From Aduncisulcus paluster (lineage: Eukaryota; Fornicata), in NCBI GenBank assembly GCA_024181965.1, contig BQXS01012585.1:1-36956 (forward strand): a stretch of 36,956 bases of DNA. The letters are read 5' to 3'. Position numbers and translations under genes: made by a program. Position 1 is the first letter of the stretch. Each line of letters starts with the position of its first letter. Of the stretch, positions 27,595 through 36,956 are shown in pieces. Below the pieces are notes generated by a model, which saw nothing but the letters and a program-made list of their open reading frames with translations, was not told the DNA's origin and did not search any database.

Positions 27595-28953
27595 ATGTCA
27601 TTCCATAGACGCTCAAAAGATTATATAGGCGACTTTGTAGGTGTACCTCCGCTTACATCTATTCCCCCAAAAGCGTTTCCCGTCCCCCCCACACTTCCTA
27701 TCGTTCCTGATATTCCTATCCATGGTTCTTTATTACCTAACAAGGATGATACAGCTTTAAAATTTCGTCCATCTCTTCCACCATCATTGGGAATGATTTT
27801 GGAGGATGAAATTGATCCATCAAATCCTCGCTTATCAAAAATCAGTCTAAATCCCAATCCAAAGAGACAAGATGTTTCTCAAAGAGTTTTTGAATTACTG
27901 GCTGAAGCTCAAATAGCTCTTCCTGCCCCCAAACCTGAAGATGATACAAGATTGTATTTTTCCAAACAGAAGTTTTCCCAACCTGCCACTTCAGATGGTT
28001 CTGGTGGTAAAATGACTAGAAAGGCCATTGAAGAAGCAGTTTCAGAGGCTAGAGCAAACTTAAAAAGTATTAGAGCCTGGGATAGAGGTGCTCAAATTAG
28101 GAATATTCAAGATTCTTTTGCCTATGCCGAAAAGCCAAGCATTCCTCACCATCCAACAAAAAAAGATGAAAATGGAAATCCATTAGAATGCGAATATATC
28201 ATTCCTTTACTTCCTGATTTTACTCATTGGGAAGAAAAACTTGTTCACGTCAATTTGACCAGGCCAGGCAAGAAAGATGTTGGATTAATGCTTTTTAACA
28301 GCATAGAAGATGAAGGAGTTAGCTCGACAGCTGGTTTGGGTGAGTTTTTCTTAACATTCCCAGTCACTCCTCAAGAGCGTGTAAAAATCCATTCCAAGGA
28401 ACACCCAGTGGAAGAGGAAAGAGAGAGTCAACCTTCAGGCCCATCAACGCATCGTGAAGAAGAAGCTGAAGATGGTGAAGACTCAGATTCCGATTATACT
28501 CATATATCTCATGGCAAATTCTCTCTTCACACTGCACCTCTGAAGGACCCTAGCTTCTTGCTTCGATTCTCAGATTCAATTGAGGAAGGAATCTCTACTA
28601 TTAATGGCCAACAGCAAGAAAGCACGAGAGTGTGTCTGTACCGCCCTATTTCAGCCAAATATACGGCCCAATGGCGTGCACATGCACCGATGAAGATAAA
28701 CATATCCGAAAGACCGCTTGAAACCGATGAAATCGAACAAGGTAAGATGCGGAAACATGAACTGATGGATGAAGAACTCTCTGTTAAGGATGAGGAGGTC
28801 ATGGAATTGGTAGATGCTGAGAAAGAAGCTCAGGAAGAGAAGGAAAAGGAAGAACAGTTGAGATTGGAGGAAGAACAGTTTTTGAAAAGTATTCACGAAA
28901 AACATGATAAAGAAGAGGACGAAGAAGATACTGATGGACTTTTTGCTGCTTAA
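27595..28953 (+). CDS. PAF1: RNA polymerase II-associated factor 1 (Paf1) homologue
   Basis: A 452-residue protein from the ATG at 27595; the frame upstream has only a TTG. Paf1 is the core of the complex that travels with elongating RNA polymerase II and promotes histone modification and 3' processing. The best match is in the middle: IRAWDRGAQIRNIQDSFAYA followed by a Pro/His spacer and (I/V)(I/M)PLLPDFTHW, which corresponds to the R(D)..QI.AIE.TF..A ... PVFPDF..W block of animal Paf1. Further on, TRVCLYRPISAKY resembles the ETRVRLSKRRAK block, and the acidic Glu/Asp C-terminus is typical. The N-terminus is Pro-rich, with LPPSLGMILEDEIDPSNPR matching the PDLG..IDLI(D)P segment. It lies 217 bp after the preceding gene on the same strand. 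Confidence 0.75.
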   Translation: MSFHRRSKDYIGDFVGVPPLTSIPPKAFPVPPTLPIVPDIPIHGSLLPNKDDTALKFRPSLPPSLGMILEDEIDPSNPRLSKISLNPNPKRQDVSQRVFELLAEAQIALPAPKPEDDTRLYFSKQKFSQPATSDGSGGKMTRKAIEEAVSEARANLKSIRAWDRGAQIRNIQDSFAYAEKPSIPHHPTKKDENGNPLECEYIIPLLPDFTHWEEKLVHVNLTRPGKKDVGLMLFNSIEDEGVSSTAGLGEFFLTFPVTPQERVKIHSKEHPVEEERESQPSGPSTHREEEAEDGEDSDSDYTHISHGKFSLHTAPLKDPSFLLRFSDSIEEGISTINGQQQESTRVCLYRPISAKYTAQWRAHAPMKINISERPLETDEIEQGKMRKHELMDEELSVKDEEVMELVDAEKEAQEEKEKEEQLRLEEEQFLKSIHEKHDKEEDEEDTDGLFAA

Positions 28954-29192
28954 TAATTGATCAATAAATATTATAGGTGAGATACACTTGAGGGGAATTA
29001 ATCAATGAAAATTCGTCACTGGAAAACACTAATCCATGTCCTACAATTAATTTTTAACCAATATTTAGGTTCATATATGATATGCAGCGACGACAATCTA
29101 TGATTTTGAGCCGATCACAATTTTTCCGAATTCTGAGTGGTTTTTCTTGAAGTTCTTCAGTCAAGGACATTATTTTAACATTATCATTAAAA

Positions 29193-32100
29193 ATGGGAAC
29201 AAATCATTGTACTTTTGCACGGAGATTAATCCTATCGTTCTTTATTTTTCTTGTTTTCTTGTTTGCATTTCTCCCAGTCGTTTATCCCTTTATTTCACTG
29301 GATATCATTGGTAATTCCAATTCATCTCATTCTCTTAAAAAGCCTGCAACATTAAATAATATTTTTCTTGAGAATGGAGCCAATCTTGATATTATTGATG
29401 TTGATTCATTGACTAACTCATCTATCAACATTTTTATGCAAGAAGGAGCAAGGATTCAGTTATCTACATCTTCCTATGGGAGTGATTCAATCTCTACTAA
29501 GAACCAATTACTTACCGAACTTCCTGTATCCACCCCTGTTGTTTTCCCAAGCTCTTCTGACGAGTACACCTTAAATATCGTTGGATTTGCTTCTGAATAC
29601 CGCCTTTTAGAAATTAATTCTGACATTATTGATTCCTTGTCTTCATATTCAACGTCTTCTAATTCCTTCGAAGATGTTGTTCCCCTTGAGAGTCCATATG
29701 TCACTACCGTCAATGACAGTGAAGTTTACCTTACAGAAAAACTTACATGCATTGAAGAAATTGATGAAGCCACAGCACAAGACTGCCTTTGTGTAGATTT
29801 CCGTTCAGGAGTTAACGAGAGCATCAGCCGCGTTTGTTTCTGTGGAGATCAGGCATATGTTACCTCTATCACATTTAAAGTTGAAGAAGAAGAAGCCACA
29901 GGAATGTGTACCCATATTTTTGCCGATGAAGACTATTCTTTGGCTATCTTGAGTGTATGTGTAGATAAGCTTGGAACTCTGACGACTTCGAGTTCTTATG
30001 ATTGCACCATGAGCATCTACTCCTTCTTTGACCATGAAGGAAGCCAATATAAATCGTCTTCTCTCCCTGGCTTTTCTTCTCTCTATTCTGCTTCAAGTGC
30101 CACCATCCCTGATTCTTCTGATTGTACGGCTGCCGCCCCATGTGTCATGTCCTTTGAACGAGTGGATGGCAGAAGTTCATTCACCGAGCCCCATGTTACA
30201 TACTTGTCCTGTCTCTCTGATGCTGACTCTGATGCCGATCTCCAAGACTCTTTGATTTCCAGCATTGGACTCACAACAACCTCTGCCACTGTTATCTCTG
30301 ACTTCTTTTTGCTCAGTTCATGGTCAACTGTTGGCTCAAGCGGAACATCTCTCCTCAATCCGATTGATATCCCCACTCCCAATGGTCTGACATATGCCAG
30401 GTCATTGTCTGCATCGGCAAGTACATCGTCAACTCTGACAGCCGTGTCTGTGTTCCATGAACGTGATGATAACACAGATTCTTTCACTCTGTATGGCTCC
30501 AACACCAATATCTGGTCTCCTGATGCTGTTGTCCTCACCATAGACATCATTGCTGAGGATGATACCAGGCTTGCCGATTCCTCTACCGTCATACGAATGT
30601 ACAATCCTTCGGCTGACGTTTTTGGAATCGGTTTATTCTCATCCGATTATGCCCATCTCTACTCTTTCTTCACAATCGATGCTATCTCTGGCACCATCAA
30701 CATTGCCTCTCGAATCCCCATCGCAGACTATTCTATTTTTATCCCTGGAATGCACCATCGGTTAGAGTATTCTGCCACACCGCCTTCTTTACCTTCTTCA
30801 ACCACCGAGATGTGTTCCCTCCTTCACGTTGATTCTGTGTCCATTTCGGGTGGGATTGTCTCAACAAAAGCTTTTCCTTCTGTTCTGGCAACTACCTGGA
30901 CGGAAGATGAGTATCTATTGCCCGTTTCTGATGAGTATTATATCAACATTAATCCTATACCCATTGGAACAGTGTTGGGTCGTAAGTTCCCCATCGGATG
31001 TGAGGTTATCAATGTGGATGACGAAGGGAATGATATTGACATCTCGGAGGCTTCTGTTGGTGCCGAATATGGCAAAGTGTCATGCTATGACAATTCCTCT
31101 GATCCTGATAATGTCCCTGATGCCGATGGGTTCATTATTGAAATAGAAATGGGTAGCATCGCTCTTGATGATCTTGAGTCGACTGATGGTATCGTTGGTA
31201 TCTTAGCTATCCATGGTACGTGGAGTGATGCTTCCTTGCATAGTTGTGCCGATGTGGACCCAATCTGGGAAATCAAAGAGGAAGACCTCCAGTTCTATGG
31301 GACATGTGAACTTTTCTTTGATGATACCGACGGCGAAGAGACCTTTGGTGTCGTTGGACCAGGTATTATCTTCAATCTTTCCTCACTGGGAGATTTCTAT
31401 GTTGCCTTCAATCTTGGAGGCAGTGATGATGAGTATCCTGATCTATCTGACTCCTCTTCTCATTTATCGGATATGTACACGGCTCCTTTCTCCATCGTGA
31501 ATAAGGTTGTCTTTTCACAGACCAACGTTGTGGATGATCTTATGTGGACTGGACCTACGGGTGCGAACGATGGGAATGGGTTCACGTCTGGTGTATATCT
31601 CTTTGGATCTGCCCTTGAATATGATTCTGACAATAGTTCCACTTCTGAGTGTGTTCTTGCTCGAGTTCCGTTATACAAAGAGCTTAGTTCAATTGTACAC
31701 CATCCGGGAATGAATGTGCAGCCATGGTTTGTGCAAATGAATTCTTATGTCGTATCTTACGTTGATTTTAAGAAACCTCTGCTCTCGGCTGAGCTCGAAA
31801 ATGGATGTGTTGATGATGTAGATGGGAATTGTGTGAGCTTGATCTCCAATGTATCGTCTTTTGCCAGTAATCACACATCATATAGTTCCTACGCCTATTC
31901 TACAACATATACTGATGAAACGAACGGTACATACGGAATCAAGTTCATTCTTGGTACCATTGAAACCGACCCTAACGATTCTTCTGTTGAAGTGTGGGTT
32001 GTCAGAGATTCTCTGATCATTGAAGCCCCCTTTAACAATGGTTCCAGTACATTCGCCAACAAATATACGTATAATCTCGAAAAAGGAGATGTGATTGAAG

Positions 32101-35100
32101 AGAACAACCACGTATTCTCATTCTTTTCTTCCTCTGCAAGTAACTCATCACCAGGAATTGTTATCAAGATCAACACTGATGGATTTATCTCAGTGATATG
32201 CTCCCGTGTGAGTGAAGGATTTACCATAACTTCTGGTGATATCACTCTGACTACTTTTGACTACATGGGATATACACGCAATTTACTTGTTAGCTCGCTT
32301 GATATTGTTCTATTTGAAATTATTCCTGTGAGATACAGCGAATACTATTCAAATAATGCAATTGTACTCAACTTTAATGGGTGTACAGCTGCTGCTTCAC
32401 AGGAATCTGGTTGTAAGTTTGGAGTATGTGGAAATACCATCTCTGGTGGAACATGTGTGTGTTCTGATGGATATTCCCTCGATGAGAACGCTGTGTGTTC
32501 CCTGTCTGTTGGTGTGTGTAGTGATCTCATGTTCTCTTCACCTTCCATTGTTATTGATGAATCAGACACCACTACAACCTCGACTACCATAACTTATCAA
32601 GCTACTGCTGGTGAAATTGATACAATTTCAATGTACAATCCATTACTCGATGACACATCTCAACTTCTCCTGGAGAATGATTCTAAGGTGGATCTGCTTG
32701 ATTTACACACCATCTCTCACGAAACTCCGTTGATTGTCATGGCCGGACAGAGGAGCCGTCTTCGTATTCCAATATCATCCTCTTATTCAGACATAGCCAG
32801 TCTCCCTACCTCCTCATTCTTGTACTTGTCAGACGTTCAACTTGAGACTGACACACAATCTGAGTTCGATCTCCTTTATATCCCTCCCATAGGTGGCTAT
32901 ACTGACTGGGATCTGATGATTGTGGCTGCAACTTCAGGAATCAGTGGTAAGATGCCTGGAACTGGGAGTTCTTCTGTTGATACTGACCACTCTGAACATG
33001 TTCTTATTCCGTCAACTTCATTTGGTGACTCTAGTTCTGCCTTGAACGTTTCTCTATCTCCCCCCATCGTTGTCAACAATGGTTCTGTCGTCTATGCTCG
33101 TGAGGTTCGAACAAGCAGTGTGATTGAGCAATATTATGATTCTGAAATCGGTGTCGAATTGCTTGATGATTCCAAGACCGTTATCCTGTCTTTCTCTTTC
33201 TCTGCCCTGATGGACCCTGATGTATATGATTCTCTTGGTCAGTTTGTTGTGTTTTATGGACAACCAACTGCCTCCTTCGTATCTGCTTGCGGTGGGATTG
33301 GCGATACTCCAGGTATTGACATCGAGGGATACTGGTTTGGTTTACGGTCAGAATTGGATGATAGCAGTAGTTCAAGCTCTGACGATGAGTCCACAACTTA
33401 TGGTTTCCAATTGCTCTTCTTTGTCTCACTCTCTGGTGCCCAATGTTCGTTGATAGCCCTGAATAACGACACTATCCCCTCAATCTCAGTGTCTGCTCTG
33501 AGCCAGCCCACTCTCAACGGGGACTTGCTCACGACTGAAAACTGTGGATTTTCTTCCCCTTCAATGTCTCATTTGGTTTCTTCGGCCCGTTATCCATCAC
33601 CCAGCGCTATTACTGACTCTGACCTTAGTGAACTCTCAGTGCTAAGTTTGGCAGATTTTGAACAAGGTGGCTGTGTGCATGGGGTCTGGAATATCGATTC
33701 TGAGGATTGTGAATGCTCCCTTGCATATACGAATGATATTTGTTCTTATGATAACTGTTCCAAGGTACCTTACGCCGTTTGGTTCATGTCTCAGCCTGGT
33801 TTTGCCCCTTACACGTGTCAGAGCATGTACAATACTGTCTATATGAAACCAAACGTGTCATCAACGATGGTGGTCTCAAGTTCGTCAGTGATTGGTAGGG
33901 AAGATTCCTTGGCATTTGCTGTTGTTGGAGAAGGCAAGAGACTGACTCTTTTGGGAGGACAGACTGATAGTATGTTTGTGTATGTCACAAAAGGGTCAAA
34001 GATTGCCATGGTTGGACATCGTTTCCTTTCTACTGAATATGCTAGTATGGGCTGTGGTGTCTATCTGCACTCATATGCAGCCGTAGAAACTATTAACTAC
34101 AAAAAAGAATGGGTGAACGTGTGGCTTATACCCGCAGCAAGTTCATACACAATCACAGAGACTACTATGGCAGAGGCTGATCTACCCACGATTGAAACAT
34201 TTGATCTTGATGATCCTTCACAAAAGTTTGAGATTTCAAGCCCAATTAGTCTTGGAGGTGTCTTTGTTAATGAATTCATTGTGACTCCTCGAGGCGACTT
34301 ATGTGCAGCATCTGTGTATAGTACTGTTGATGGTGGAATCGATGTTGATAACTGTAGTATTGGATTACTGGGTATTCTTAATGACTCTACAACTGAAAGT
34401 ATTGAAGACGCTTTCATGGATGCTTCCAGTGAGGAGTATTCAGTGACTAAAGTGACTCTTGGTGTTGAAGGGGATGCGCTGTTTAGCGTCTTGGAGACTT
34501 TCCACATTCAAATATACGGACAGTTGGGTTCCTCAACCTCTCCTGATGTTGTTGTCCACATTAGCATCTCTAACTGTGGTCAATATGAGGTGGTGATTGT
34601 ACAGTCCAACTCTTCCTCTTCAACTACTCTGACAATGAAGAAGTCAACGACTACCCTTGCTTCTTCTACTTTTGCTCACGATTTAGGTACATCCATAACA
34701 TTTGCAATAGTTCCCGTGACATACACATTGGAAAAAGACTATCTTACTTGTGTGAATGGAACTGTGGTCGTAGATGAGGGTACTGTCTCCTGTGAGTGTG
34801 ATGATAGATGGACGGGAGAGACATGCAATACGTGCTCTCTTGCTTACTGGGGAGATGAACTGGGTGGATGTCGTAAACCCAATTGTAGAGGTCGTTGTGA
34901 TGACTCTCGTTGTATTGCTCTAACTGACGATGCCGCTGTATGTAGCTGTGTTGATGATACACTGGAGTATCTGATCAATAGTGGCTCGCACCGATCTATA
35001 TTCTCTCGTGAGCTTGCACTGATTACTGCAGATGACTCCGATGAAGATTATCTTGATCTTGTTGACACTCATGGAGTTGATGTAGATATCTGCAATGTTA

Positions 35101-36956
35101 CTCTAAACCCACATAGTATCCTCTCCTTGAATAACATTGGTGTCAGTGGAAGTGTGATAGCTGGGAGCTCCAGTACGATCAATGTGACCGGAAATGTCTT
35201 CACTCTTGACAATTCTGTCCACATTTTCTCAAAGTCTCCAATCCAAAACACCACTGCCAAGGCTGAGATTTCTTCCCCAGCTTCGACTGACCTCATATGG
35301 GAGAGTGTGAGTGCTGACTTAAACGAGAGTAGAACTTTCTCTGCTTGTTTGATTGGGGAGGTGAGTGCATATTCTGCCAACATTTGTGATGTCAACACTG
35401 ATGATGATTCATGCGTTGAGGATTCTTGGCTGAGTTTCTCCTGCGATGACAGTTATTCCACAAAGATTATAGACACTAGTGTTAAGGAAAGGGGTTCTAT
35501 CATCGATGAGGCTATTAGTTCACTCACCAGTTTCTCCTCTTCCGAATGTTCTGATGCTGAGTCTGACTCTGATTGTCTTGTGGAGCTCAGTGTGTGGCCA
35601 TTCCCTTTGTATAGTTATAGAATTGTCTATTTACAGTTCAGTGCCGGTCAGATTCTATTTTTAGATGAGGATATGACATATATCGGTGCTTTCACACTGA
35701 TTAACGAGGAAGTAGATGCTCCTTATGATGTTTATTTCGATGATCTCGATGGTGATGATTCTGTTGAGTGTAAATGCTGTTCCCATCGCATTATTGTTCA
35801 AACATCTATTGAGACTTTGTCCTTCGCGGCTGAAGTTCAGGTTTCTCTGTACCGTGACGGGCGGATTAACGTGGATTATTTCCTCGAAGAACCAGTCGAC
35901 ATTGAAAGCAAGGTGAGGCCTGAACTTGTCGTTTCTGGCCGGTCACCGCCGTCTTTCTCTGTTCCTGATTCAAGCCTTATGTTTGATTACTCTTCTCACG
36001 AAGGATGTGAGGACTCTGATTCGCCCTATGTTGAGTTTAGTATTTCCTACATCCCTTCTCAATCATATTCTCTCAATCTTGCTGCAGATGAATGTGATAA
36101 TGTATGTTTGTTTGGAGAGTGTTCAGAGAACTACAATGGGGTCAACGGATGTGAATGTGGAGTGAGATTTATTGGAGACTTTTGTGAATCATGTGCTGGT
36201 GGCTGGGAAACTGAATCCAACACCGATATAAACGTTGAGCAATGTACCATTCCAACCTGTTCATTCTTCTCTGAATGTAATGACAATGGGACCTGCAGCG
36301 GTGATGAGTTATCCGGTGTCCAGGAATGTCTGTGTGATTCCGGATACGTTGGAATAAGCTGTGAAACTGCTACACCCAGTGTCGAATGTGCCTCGACTTG
36401 TCTTAACGGAGGATCATGTTTCTCTGGTGCCTGTGTGTGTCCAGATGGATATACGGGTGATACCTGCAGTGATCTTATCTGTTCTGATGGCTGTTCTGAA
36501 GATGTCGAGGGTGGAGAGTGTAATTCCTCCACGGGATTGTGTGAATGTAACACCAATTGGAGTGGTGACACTTGTAGTGAATACACCCCTGATGGATCTT
36601 GTCTATACGGTGTCAGTAATGGGTCTGGATGCACTTGTCAGCTGAACTACAGTGGAGATTACTGTCAATGTAAAAACAATTGCTCACTGCATGGTCTGTG
36701 TAACGAATGGGGATGTGAGTGTGAGGATGGATTCTCCGGTGGTGATTGTTCCGAAGCTAGAGTACCTGAAATCGACACTGATTCTATTTATATCGATTAT
36801 GCTGAAGCTGTCATCGGATTTTCATTCCTTTATGAGGTCACTATTTCCGGAATCAATGAAACTGATGTGACATTTGATTGTTCACTCTTAATTGAGGAGT
36901 ATGGTGAATCTGGCTCCTTTGGTGCCACTGTGAAGTACTTTGACTCGAGTTCCATC
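29193..36956 (+). CDS. Giant EGF-like surface protein, C-terminus off the window
   Basis: One uninterrupted frame from the ATG at 29193 to the window edge (2588 codons, no stop seen). Residues about 8-34 are basic then strongly hydrophobic (RRLILSFFIFLVFLFAFLP), a signal peptide or signal anchor. The rest is Ser/Thr/Asp-rich with many N-x-S/T sites, as expected outside the cell. Cys-rich EGF-like or laminin-like modules appear near residues 1070-1105, 1495-1530 and 1850-1920, and as a run near 2300-2520 (patterns such as CLNGGSC...CVCPDGYTGDTC). The long segments between them are beta-rich and unrecognised. It is probably an adhesin or receptor; a transmembrane anchor would be expected beyond the edge. 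The function is inferred from domain type only. Confidence 0.85.
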   Translation, partial: MGTNHCTFARRLILSFFIFLVFLFAFLPVVYPFISLDIIGNSNSSHSLKKPATLNNIFLENGANLDIIDVDSLTNSSINIFMQEGARIQLSTSSYGSDSISTKNQLLTELPVSTPVVFPSSSDEYTLNIVGFASEYRLLEINSDIIDSLSSYSTSSNSFEDVVPLESPYVTTVNDSEVYLTEKLTCIEEIDEATAQDCLCVDFRSGVNESISRVCFCGDQAYVTSITFKVEEEEATGMCTHIFADEDYSLAILSVCVDKLGTLTTSSSYDCTMSIYSFFDHEGSQYKSSSLPGFSSLYSASSATIPDSSDCTAAAPCVMSFERVDGRSSFTEPHVTYLSCLSDADSDADLQDSLISSIGLTTTSATVISDFFLLSSWSTVGSSGTSLLNPIDIPTPNGLTYARSLSASASTSSTLTAVSVFHERDDNTDSFTLYGSNTNIWSPDAVVLTIDIIAEDDTRLADSSTVIRMYNPSADVFGIGLFSSDYAHLYSFFTIDAISGTINIASRIPIADYSIFIPGMHHRLEYSATPPSLPSSTTEMCSLLHVDSVSISGGIVSTKAFPSVLATTWTEDEYLLPVSDEYYININPIPIGTVLGRKFPIGCEVINVDDEGNDIDISEASVGAEYGKVSCYDNSSDPDNVPDADGFIIEIEMGSIALDDLESTDGIVGILAIHGTWSDASLHSCADVDPIWEIKEEDLQFYGTCELFFDDTDGEETFGVVGPGIIFNLSSLGDFYVAFNLGGSDDEYPDLSDSSSHLSDMYTAPFSIVNKVVFSQTNVVDDLMWTGPTGANDGNGFTSGVYLFGSALEYDSDNSSTSECVLARVPLYKELSSIVHHPGMNVQPWFVQMNSYVVSYVDFKKPLLSAELENGCVDDVDGNCVSLISNVSSFASNHTSYSSYAYSTTYTDETNGTYGIKFILGTIETDPNDSSVEVWVVRDSLIIEAPFNNGSSTFANKYTYNLEKGDVIEENNHVFSFFSSSASNSSPGIVIKINTDGFISVICSRVSEGFTITSGDITLTTFDYMGYTRNLLVSSLDIVLFEIIPVRYSEYYSNNAIVLNFNGCTAAASQESGCKFGVCGNTISGGTCVCSDGYSLDENAVCSLSVGVCSDLMFSSPSIVIDESDTTTTSTTITYQATAGEIDTISMYNPLLDDTSQLLLENDSKVDLLDLHTISHETPLIVMAGQRSRLRIPISSSYSDIASLPTSSFLYLSDVQLETDTQSEFDLLYIPPIGGYTDWDLMIVAATSGISGKMPGTGSSSVDTDHSEHVLIPSTSFGDSSSALNVSLSPPIVVNNGSVVYAREVRTSSVIEQYYDSEIGVELLDDSKTVILSFSFSALMDPDVYDSLGQFVVFYGQPTASFVSACGGIGDTPGIDIEGYWFGLRSELDDSSSSSSDDESTTYGFQLLFFVSLSGAQCSLIALNNDTIPSISVSALSQPTLNGDLLTTENCGFSSPSMSHLVSSARYPSPSAITDSDLSELSVLSLADFEQGGCVHGVWNIDSEDCECSLAYTNDICSYDNCSKVPYAVWFMSQPGFAPYTCQSMYNTVYMKPNVSSTMVVSSSSVIGREDSLAFAVVGEGKRLTLLGGQTDSMFVYVTKGSKIAMVGHRFLSTEYASMGCGVYLHSYAAVETINYKKEWVNVWLIPAASSYTITETTMAEADLPTIETFDLDDPSQKFEISSPISLGGVFVNEFIVTPRGDLCAASVYSTVDGGIDVDNCSIGLLGILNDSTTESIEDAFMDASSEEYSVTKVTLGVEGDALFSVLETFHIQIYGQLGSSTSPDVVVHISISNCGQYEVVIVQSNSSSSTTLTMKKSTTTLASSTFAHDLGTSITFAIVPVTYTLEKDYLTCVNGTVVVDEGTVSCECDDRWTGETCNTCSLAYWGDELGGCRKPNCRGRCDDSRCIALTDDAAVCSCVDDTLEYLINSGSHRSIFSRELALITADDSDEDYLDLVDTHGVDVDICNVTLNPHSILSLNNIGVSGSVIAGSSSTINVTGNVFTLDNSVHIFSKSPIQNTTAKAEISSPASTDLIWESVSADLNESRTFSACLIGEVSAYSANICDVNTDDDSCVEDSWLSFSCDDSYSTKIIDTSVKERGSIIDEAISSLTSFSSSECSDAESDSDCLVELSVWPFPLYSYRIVYLQFSAGQILFLDEDMTYIGAFTLINEEVDAPYDVYFDDLDGDDSVECKCCSHRIIVQTSIETLSFAAEVQVSLYRDGRINVDYFLEEPVDIESKVRPELVVSGRSPPSFSVPDSSLMFDYSSHEGCEDSDSPYVEFSISYIPSQSYSLNLAADECDNVCLFGECSENYNGVNGCECGVRFIGDFCESCAGGWETESNTDINVEQCTIPTCSFFSECNDNGTCSGDELSGVQECLCDSGYVGISCETATPSVECASTCLNGGSCFSGACVCPDGYTGDTCSDLICSDGCSEDVEGGECNSSTGLCECNTNWSGDTCSEYTPDGSCLYGVSNGSGCTCQLNYSGDYCQCKNNCSLHGLCNEWGCECEDGFSGGDCSEARVPEIDTDSIYIDYAEAVIGFSFLYEVTISGINETDVTFDCSLLIEEYGESGSFGATVKYFDSSSI

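Noticed and set aside
1-36956. tRNA, rRNA, CRISPR arrays or bacterial operon signals
   Set aside because: No tRNA B-box-like pattern in a suitable context, no rRNA cores, no regularly spaced repeats; the gene content is eukaryotic.

Overview
This window is nuclear DNA of a compact, AT-rich, intron-poor protist that uses the standard stop codons. The proteasome Rpt1, TFIIE-beta, Paf1, an exosome ring subunit, a CEP76-like ciliary protein and two introns starting GTATGT show it is eukaryotic. The short gene spacing, the EGF-type surface giant and a duplicated lineage-type module at 9309-10388 (familiar to me only from recollection) suggest a free-living fornicate metamonad, perhaps Aduncisulcus paluster. 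That species call is an inference from memory.

Layout, left to right. 413-3023: a hAT transposon whose transposase ends in a FEN1-like PCNA-binding (PIP-box) motif; its right terminus lies 50 bp before the ATG of the next gene. 3074-4991: an acidic protein with a Cys/His-rich insert and a frameshift in a GAA tract, convergent with a 993-residue repeat protein (5030-8011). 8210-9124: probable remains of a membrane-protein gene. 9309-10388: a two-module protein of a probable expanded family. 10966-16499: one CEP76-like gene (EF-hands, C2, transglutaminase-like fold) cut in two by a false gap. 16664-17275: an RNase PH-fold exosome subunit.

17318-18247 holds the most unusual item: a short element with inverted, hairpin-prone ends carrying the C-terminal RuvC-III and zinc-ribbon part of a TnpB/Fanzor RNA-guided nuclease, apparently a decayed Fanzor copy. 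Next to it is a two-exon gene of 72 codons for a SMIM7 homologue (18296-18600), divergent from TFIIE-beta (18713-20314). Then come Rpt1 with an in-frame 87-nt intron (20825-22180), a CxxC-rich protein (22671-23618), an SPFH/Band 7 protein (24127-25029), two small coiled-coil proteins transcribed divergently (25945-26502 and 26652-27377), Paf1 (27595-28953), and the first 2588 codons of an EGF-like surface protein that runs off the right edge.

The assembly contains two 20-N gaps, each flanked by an exact copy of the same roughly 300 bp (11998-12297 = 12318-12617; 24989-25298 = 25319-25628). These are unmerged contig overlaps rather than biological duplications. The genes are mostly independent housekeeping functions (transcription, RNA decay, proteolysis, cilium) interspersed with mobile-element debris; no operon-like pathway is visible.
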